Shown here piece by piece: positions 7,192 to 11,581 of a DNA stretch of 11,581 bases. The stretch is from NCBI GenBank assembly GCA_007117235.1, contig SKGY01000010.1:1-11581 (forward strand), in the 5' to 3' direction. Position 1 is the stretch's first letter, and every line of letters begins with the position of its first letter. This stretch comes from Balneolaceae bacterium. Lineage in GTDB: Bacteria > Bacteroidota > Rhodothermia > Balneolales > Balneolaceae. The notes under the pieces are model-generated. The model did not search any database and was not told where the DNA came from. It saw only the letters and a list, made by a program, of their open reading frames with translations. Made by a program: the position numbers and the translations under genes.

Positions 7192-8193
7192 ATGTTCAAA
7201 AATTCAAAATTTCTACTAGTAGGCCTTCTCTTTTCCGGCTTAATGCTGCAATCTTGTGGTTCCAGCGGCACAAGTGAAGAGCCTGAAGAACTCACTCTCG
7301 AATACCTGATGAGCCTTTCGGACGCAGAACTAATGGAAAGAGACAGTGACGGTGATGGACTATCTGACTATGATGAAATCTACGTTCACGGTACTGACCC
7401 ATTAAATCCTGACACAGACGGCGACGGACTATCAGATTACGACGAAATTAATGTTCACGGAACTGACCCGCTTAATCCTGACACAGACGGTGATGGACTA
7501 TCTGACGGTGACGAAGTAAACGTCTACGGAACTGACCCCCTCAATCCTGATACTGATGGAGACGGTCTTACAGACTGCCAGGAAGTACTCCATACTAATC
7601 AGGCAGAATGTGAAGATCCTGACTTCGACGGTCCATATGATGGCGGATTCGGAACAGATCCACTTGACCCTGATACAGACGGTGACGGTTTAACTGATTA
7701 TGAAGAAGTAATGGTTCATGGAACTGATCCCCTAAACCCTGACACTGATGGAGATGGTTTTACTGACGGACAAGAAATTGAAATGGGTACAGATCCTCTT
7801 GATCCAAACGATCCTCCTTTCATTCGTGAACTCCACACTATCAACTTCAACTTCGACCGGTCAGACATCAGAGATGGTGACGCTCAGCGATTGACTCAGA
7901 ATATTGAAAGATTAAACAGAGCTGAAGCATTCCGTGTCAGAGTTGACGCATACACCGATCATGTTGGTGGCGATCAGTATAACTTAAGATTGAGTCTCAG
8001 AAGAGCTAATGCAGTTGTTGATTTCTATAAAAACAACGGCATTGCTGAAGACAGAATCGAATCACGTGGATTAGGTAAAGCACCTGTACAGTGCGCTGAA
8101 GCAGAACGCGATGCGAATACTCCGGGCTGTGAAAGAAACCGACGTGCTGAATCAATTCCTTTGAATCCTTATCCATTCTCACCGAGAAACTAA
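7192..8193 (+). CDS. Lipoprotein with thrombospondin type-3 repeats and C-terminal OmpA domain
   Basis: A 333-residue envelope protein predicted to tie the outer membrane to peptidoglycan. Residues 1-21 are a lipoprotein signal with LMLQSC, the lipidated residue being Cys22. Residues 51-205 hold six type-3 repeats (period 23 residues) built on D-x-D-G-D-G-L-S/T-D and GTDPLNP, a calcium-binding motif that makes a rigid stalk. Repeat 4 (120-160) carries an insertion of about 18 residues with Cys129 and Cys140. Residues about 210-320 are an OmpA C-terminal domain starting at FNFDRSDI; D256 (AYTDHVG) and R271 (LSLRRA) align with the D and R that bind diaminopimelate in OmpA, and Cys301 and Cys313 are probably a disulfide. 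The tail after RNRRAE does not continue with the usual V/F-hydrophobic strand but reads [13 protein letters not shown]. Monocistronic: own ribosome binding site, divergent from the tRNA, terminator 23 nt after the double stop TAA TAG. Confidence 0.95.
   Translation: MFKNSKFLLVGLLFSGLMLQSCGSSGTSEEPEELTLEYLMSLSDAELMERDSDGDGLSDYDEIYVHGTDPLNPDTDGDGLSDYDEINVHGTDPLNPDTDGDGLSDGDEVNVYGTDPLNPDTDGDGLTDCQEVLHTNQAECEDPDFDGPYDGGFGTDPLDPDTDGDGLTDYEEVMVHGTDPLNPDTDGDGFTDGQEIEMGTDPLDPNDPPFIRELHTINFNFDRSDIRDGDAQRLTQNIERLNRAEAFRVRVDAYTDHVGGDQYNLRLSLRRANAVVDFYKNNGIAEDRIESRGLGKAPVQCAEAERDANTPGCERNRRAESIPLNPYPFSPRN
7342..7806 (+). repeat. Six tandem 69-bp units encoding type-3 repeats
   Basis: Units start at residues 51, 74, 97, 120, 161 and 184 of the lipoprotein. 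Units 1-3 and 5 are 69 bp and near-identical in protein ([19 protein letters not shown]), but third-codon positions vary, so the array is old and probably not actively slipping. Unit 4 is 123 bp because of its insertion, and unit 6 is 66 bp. Confidence 0.85.
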
Positions 8194-8216
8194 TAGGGAT
8201 CTAGAAAAGCTTAAAG

Positions 8217-8249
8217 AAAAAGGCGAGCATTATGTGCTCGCCTTTTTTT
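8217..8249. terminator. Rho-independent terminator, probably bidirectional
   Basis: Stem GGCGAGCA (8222-8229) pairs perfectly with TGCTCGCC (8235-8242) around a 5-nt loop TTATG, followed by seven T (8243-8249) on the plus strand. The flanking AAAAA (8217-8221) becomes a T run on the minus strand, so the same hairpin could end the convergent DUF5686 transcript, whose stop lies 41 nt away. Confidence 0.9.
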
Positions 8250-8289
8250 ATTTAATAAATATTACTTCTTGAATAATGTGCCCCATCGA

Positions 8290-9465
8290 TCAGAAGTATC
8301 TGGGTACGCTTATTCCAAGAAATGAACCCTGTGAGTCAATACGTTTAGCAAAATCAATTCTCAGAACCCCAAACACACTGTTTAAGCTTAGTCCTATTTC
8401 TGTATGAATTCCATCTGTTATGTACAGATCAGGAAAATCATCTCTTCCTGAAATTGTTTGTCCTGCCCCTCCAAATAGTATTATTCCCCACCCTCTTTCA
8501 ACTAGTGCGTTAAATCCGATTATCTCAAATGGTATTGTTCTGAAGTTATGTTCCGCAACAAATAACCAGTAGCTTTCACCACTATATGGAGTACTCTTTT
8601 TTGAACGTAATGAACCAAAAGGAGAGAAAAGTGATTTTGTCCCATCAATCGCACCAAATCGCTGAAGTGGTAATTTACCTGTTGACGTACCTGCTGAAAT
8701 ATGTATATCAAGTGTATTAGAAAATAGTCTACGTTGATAAAATGTGTCGAAGTTCCAATCGAGTGAAATGTCATACTTAGCAAAGTTAAAATCACTGCCT
8801 ATGTAATCGTCGCTAAACTCAGCAGCAATCTCAAACTGCCTTCTTCCGGAAATGCCATAATTGTTCGGAGAAATATTATACTCTAGCTTAATTTGAAATG
8901 AGTGTAAAGTACCTTCATCTATAACAGGGTTCAGTCTTCTCTCATTACTCCTGTTTAACAAACTGTAATCCCTTATTTCAAGGTCTCCAAATGAACTGTG
9001 CAGCTCTCGGTTAAAACCCAATGTAAAATCCGTTTTTGATAGTATTTCCTCGAGTTGTAACTCACCATACATTTTTTCATTTCTGAAATAATCAAAGTAA
9101 TCATCGCCACCTAATATCATCACTAAGCTACTAATGCCCATAGAATATAGTTTAGACGGATATGATGTTTCCGTCCTGTTTTCATAGCCGCCTTTTAAAT
9201 TCAAGGATCTGCTTCCAAATTGAAAGACTCTTTGACTGGCAGAAACACCGTAATCCCATAACTCACTGTGAAAACTATATCCTCCAAAACTATTTATTCT
9301 AAACCCTGATTCATTAAAGTGTCTTTGATACTTCAAGCCTAAGTGCATTCCATCCATTCTGTTAAATCTTGCTGCAGGTGAAATCCCTTTTGGCACAACA
9401 TTATCCAGAGCAGAAAACAGACCACTACTATTTTCGTCATCACCTGATTCAATCATTCTTGCCAA
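8290..9465 (-). CDS. DUF5686 outer-membrane protein, C-terminal part (frame-shifted half)
   Basis: This 391-residue frame is the beta-barrel half of a DUF5686-type protein. It begins in the middle of the family: ISPAARFNRMDGMHLGLKYQR is the characteristic 'P...FNR.dG..lGL' transition into the barrel, and strands follow to a terminal Phe (GISVPRYF). Near the C-terminus, FGVLRIDFAKR is another typical barrel motif. It has no signal peptide, so it cannot be exported alone. A nominal TTG (9463-9465) or ATG (9454-9456) could start it, but there is no ribosome binding site. Its frame overlaps the preceding frame by 13 bp and is -1 relative to it. The simplest reading is that it is the second half of one gene spanning 8290-10652 (see the frameshift entry). 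Confidence 0.85.
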   Translation of the reverse strand: MARMIESGDDENSSGLFSALDNVVPKGISPAARFNRMDGMHLGLKYQRHFNESGFRINSFGGYSFHSELWDYGVSASQRVFQFGSRSLNLKGGYENRTETSYPSKLYSMGISSLVMILGGDDYFDYFRNEKMYGELQLEEILSKTDFTLGFNRELHSSFGDLEIRDYSLLNRSNERRLNPVIDEGTLHSFQIKLEYNISPNNYGISGRRQFEIAAEFSDDYIGSDFNFAKYDISLDWNFDTFYQRRLFSNTLDIHISAGTSTGKLPLQRFGAIDGTKSLFSPFGSLRSKKSTPYSGESYWLFVAEHNFRTIPFEIIGFNALVERGWGIILFGGAGQTISGRDDFPDLYITDGIHTEIGLSLNSVFGVLRIDFAKRIDSQGSFLGISVPRYF

Positions 9466-9468
9466 AAA
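9453..9468 (-). other. Frameshift site in the DUF5686 gene
   Basis: On the minus strand the first frame reads GAA GGT TTT TGG CAA GAA TGA and stops. One extra T in the run of five (9464-9468) gives GAA GGT TTT TTG GCA AGA ATG ATT, i.e. E-G-F-L-A-R-M-I, entering the downstream frame seamlessly and restoring about 788 residues. The GFLAR joint suits the family better than GFWQE-stop. The site is a short homopolymer, a typical place for an indel or assembly error. No strong downstream stem supporting programmed slippage was seen by eye. Confidence 0.8.
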
Positions 9469-10652
9469 CCTTCCGGTTTAAAAGCATCTTCAATCGTTTT
9501 TGTACTATCTATAGATTCATATGCGAGGCTCTCCTCTCTTGTGAGTGGTATCTGCTCAACTTCCCGAAATTCAGTCTCTCTTGCTGTAGAGTCTGCCCTT
9601 GAAAACCAGGACTTATTTTCAAATATGGAATCAGGTATTGCAGTATTCACTTCGTAGTCTGACAAGCGTGATACCTGTCTGAAATTCATTGCCGGAAATC
9701 GGAGGCCAACCATTCCAATTCGAATTCTGCCTTCAATCCTCATATCAACCGGTAACCAGTATTGGCCACCATAGTTATTAAATTGTTGCTTATATGCCAG
9801 ATCAAAATCCTGTACGGGAGGTGGAAAAGTAACTACATCATTTGGCTTCAAATCAACTTCAAGCATAGCATAATCACGCCCTAAAATGTAAATAACTCCT
9901 TCAAACAGTGGCTGAAGCTGACGTCTTGGCACCACTTCAATCTTATATACTGGCTTATTATCCATCATTGATGTATCAAGAAGCTTAAAGTGATAATAGC
10001 GAAGAGCCTCCGGGTTTGTAACACCGACTACTCGATATCCAGCAATTTCTATATCGTCATCATAAAAATTTGGCAAATACCTTACTCCGGAAAAATTTTC
10101 TTCCTCCGACAGATTCAAAGTTTGACGGGTGGAAAGTTGAATTTCCCTGTGGCCAAAATCTTTGCGCCAATAAGCAACAGAGTTACTTTCAGAAATTGAA
10201 ACAATTGATGTATCACTACTTAGTGACTGTCTTGTATACGCCTGCACACGATAATTTTCAAGTTCTGCCCTCCAGAGTTTTTTTCTCTCAATTACTCGTT
10301 CCATAATTGATAAGCCCGGATCTCGGTCAGTCACTACAATTTCATCAAGCTCTGCTATAGCAGGTGTCAACCCTATATTTAATGGAAGCTGGGTGTCCTC
10401 ATATATCTCAATTGAAACAGAATCGTAACCTATATATCTAATTAAAATACTGAATGGAAGATCATTGACAGGTATTGAAAATTGCCCTTCGAGATTGGTT
10501 ATAGTACCCCTGTATGTTCCCTGAATCAGAATTGTTGCAGATGGCAATGGCTCTAGGGTGTTGCTATCATAAACTAAGCCCCTAATTTCGGTTTGGGGAT
10601 AGACAGGCGCAGTTATACTACCGATCAGGAGGGCTAAAAATAGAAGTCTCAT
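9453..10652 (-). CDS. DUF5686 protein, N-terminal part with carboxypeptidase-like regulatory domain
   Basis: A 399-residue frame with ATG at 10650-10652. The signal peptide covers residues 1-20 (RLLFLALLIGSITAPVYPQ). Residues about 22-105 are a carboxypeptidase-like regulatory domain (EIRGLVYDSNTLEPLPSATI, GTYRGTITNLEGQFSIPV), a small beta-sandwich common at the N-terminus of Bacteroidota outer-membrane proteins. Residues about 110-399 are the periplasmic start of DUF5686 (SIMERVIERKKLW, NYRVQAYTR, LPVDMRIEG). It ends at TGA (9453-9455) just after KPEGF, where family members continue into the barrel. Members are usually single proteins of about 800 residues; 399 plus 391 fits that length. Function of the family is not established; an outer-membrane transport or assembly role is only inferred. 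No Shine-Dalgarno site is evident. Confidence 0.9.
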   Translation of the reverse strand: MRLLFLALLIGSITAPVYPQTEIRGLVYDSNTLEPLPSATILIQGTYRGTITNLEGQFSIPVNDLPFSILIRYIGYDSVSIEIYEDTQLPLNIGLTPAIAELDEIVVTDRDPGLSIMERVIERKKLWRAELENYRVQAYTRQSLSSDTSIVSISESNSVAYWRKDFGHREIQLSTRQTLNLSEEENFSGVRYLPNFYDDDIEIAGYRVVGVTNPEALRYYHFKLLDTSMMDNKPVYKIEVVPRRQLQPLFEGVIYILGRDYAMLEVDLKPNDVVTFPPPVQDFDLAYKQQFNNYGGQYWLPVDMRIEGRIRIGMVGLRFPAMNFRQVSRLSDYEVNTAIPDSIFENKSWFSRADSTARETEFREVEQIPLTREESLAYESIDSTKTIEDAFKPEGFWQE

Positions 10653-10763
10653 TCAGTTTCAAATTCAAGTTTATCTTACACATTGAAGATGAATTACGTA
10701 AATAGAGACCATTCGTTGCGCAGTCTTCGATAATAAACTAATGCAATTAATCTGCTTACCGAA

Positions 10764-11581
10764 TTAATTAACTGAATCCAATACTACTGCAGGCTCGAGT
10801 GGTTTAACGACCACTTCATCGTTGGGATTGAAAAGAATACGATTGTCAGTGTGAACGATATATCTCTCTCCGTTGCATTCAATATGGTATGTGATATCAT
10901 GCCCTTTAAATTCTCTTCCTATCACAATTCCTTTTTTGCATCCATTTAGATCGCCATTTGGTTTTTCGATGGTAAGATGCTCGGGCCTGATTGAGCAAGT
11001 GATACGTCCCTTTGCTTTACAATTAAGTTTTAGCGAACCAAGATTAGTTTGAATGGCATCGCTGTCGTCAACTTCAGCTTCAAAAAGGTTTGTTCTACCT
11101 AAAAATTGAGCCACAAATTTAGTTTTTGGCTTATAATACACTTCTTCGGGTGTTCCAATCTGTTCAATCACTCCATTATTCATCACTGCGATGCGATCTG
11201 CAAAAGATAGTGCTTCCTCTTGATCATGTGTTACTAAAACAGCACTCATTCCTGCTTTCTTTAGTATTGACCGAACTTCCTTGCGGGTGATATCTCGCAA
11301 CATTGCGTCAAGGTTTGAAAACGGTTCATCGAGTAAAACAAGCTTAGGCTCGGGTGCAATAGCTCTTGCTAAAGCCACTCGCTGCTGCTGCCCGCCTGAA
11401 AGGTCCACCGGGCTTCGTGATTTATAATCGCCCATGCCTGTTCTGCAGAGAACCTCTTCGGCAAAAACTTTACGTTTATATTTAGGCAGATGAGTTAATC
11501 CGAATGCCACATTATCAAGTGCTGACATATGTGGGAAAAGTGCATAATCTTGAAATACGAACCCAATTCCACGTTTTTGAG
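10764..11581 (-). CDS. ABC transporter ATP-binding protein, PotA/FbpC type (N-terminus outside window)
   Basis: The frame continues to the right edge, past the internal ATG at 11526-11528, because the upstream codons read RGIGFVFQDYALFPHM, a standard Q-loop, so that ATG is not the start. Visible motifs in order are the Q-loop, the signature LSGGQQQRVALARAI, Walker B LVLLDEP with D-loop FSNLDA, and the H-loop VTHDQEEAL; Walker A lies outside. After TPEEVYYKPKTKFVAQFLGR a TOBE-like C-terminal region of about 100 residues follows (LFEAEV, ITCSIRPEHL, GKGHDITYHIE-like strand). This arrangement is typical of ATPases for iron(III), spermidine/putrescine, sulfate or 2-aminoethylphosphonate importers; the substrate cannot be read from this part. 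Genes for permease and binding protein should lie to the right. Its stop is 111 nt upstream of the DUF5686 gene. Confidence 0.93.
   Translation of the reverse strand, partial: QKRGIGFVFQDYALFPHMSALDNVAFGLTHLPKYKRKVFAEEVLCRTGMGDYKSRSPVDLSGGQQQRVALARAIAPEPKLVLLDEPFSNLDAMLRDITRKEVRSILKKAGMSAVLVTHDQEEALSFADRIAVMNNGVIEQIGTPEEVYYKPKTKFVAQFLGRTNLFEAEVDDSDAIQTNLGSLKLNCKAKGRITCSIRPEHLTIEKPNGDLNGCKKGIVIGREFKGHDITYHIECNGERYIVHTDNRILFNPNDEVVVKPLEPAVVLDSVN

Noticed and set aside
7342..7806. Tandem repeats as a CRISPR array or satellite
   Set aside because: The period is in frame, matches the DxDGDG protein repeat, and there are no spacers between identical repeats.
9453..9468. Programmed -1 frameshift as the preferred explanation
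   Set aside because: The context lacks a tandem slippery heptamer in the zero frame and a clear downstream hairpin, and five T are short for transcriptional slippage; a plain indel or assembly error is simpler.
8520..10306. Short frames on both strands inside the DUF5686 gene
   Set aside because: All are shadows; the only meaningful second frame is the one joined through the T run.

Overview
The window looks like chromosomal DNA from a Gram-negative, moderately AT-rich member of the Bacteroidota/Balneolota/Rhodothermota group. The evidence is a DUF5686 protein with an N-terminal carboxypeptidase-like regulatory domain, a lipoprotein with thrombospondin type-3 repeats and an OmpA domain, a long outer-membrane beta-barrel ending in Tyr-Arg-Phe, weak Shine-Dalgarno sites at most genes, and a tRNA without encoded CCA. 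A Balneola/Gracilimonas/Rhodohalobacter-like organism is my best guess, from protein character only.

Bases 1-6809 hold a tightly packed minus-strand operon. In transcription order it encodes: (i) a secreted 387-residue protein with Ig/Fn3-like segments, (ii) a FecR-domain protein whose ATG directly abuts the previous stop codon, (iii) a 914-residue outer-membrane beta-barrel with two N-terminal Ig-like domains, and (iv) a CHASE2 class III adenylate cyclase that runs off the left edge a few codons before its likely end. The cyclase and all three of its TM helices are absent from a simple ATG-to-stop ORF search because the gene begins with TTG and its stop is outside the window. Together these parts suggest an envelope-to-cAMP sensory module: cell-surface and periplasmic parts feeding an inner-membrane cyclase. 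That link is inferred from gene order. A CRP-like imperfect palindrome sits just upstream of the operon's best -10 box.

Bases 6810-7191 hold a minus-strand tRNA-Ala(GGC) with a good sigma70-type promoter. The promoter spacer contains a perfect 7-bp inverted repeat. No terminator is visible between the tRNA and the operon, so read-through is possible.

Bases 7192-8249 hold a divergent plus-strand lipoprotein gene (six calcium-binding type-3 repeats, then an OmpA peptidoglycan-binding domain) ending in a strong, probably bidirectional, terminator.

Bases 8290-10652 hold one DUF5686 outer-membrane gene split into two overlapping reading frames. One extra T in a five-T run would join them into one protein of about 788 residues, so this is a frameshift (mutation, assembly error or, less likely, programmed).

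Bases 10764-11581 hold the 3' part of an ABC transporter ATPase of the PotA/FbpC type with a C-terminal TOBE region; its Walker A lies beyond the right edge.
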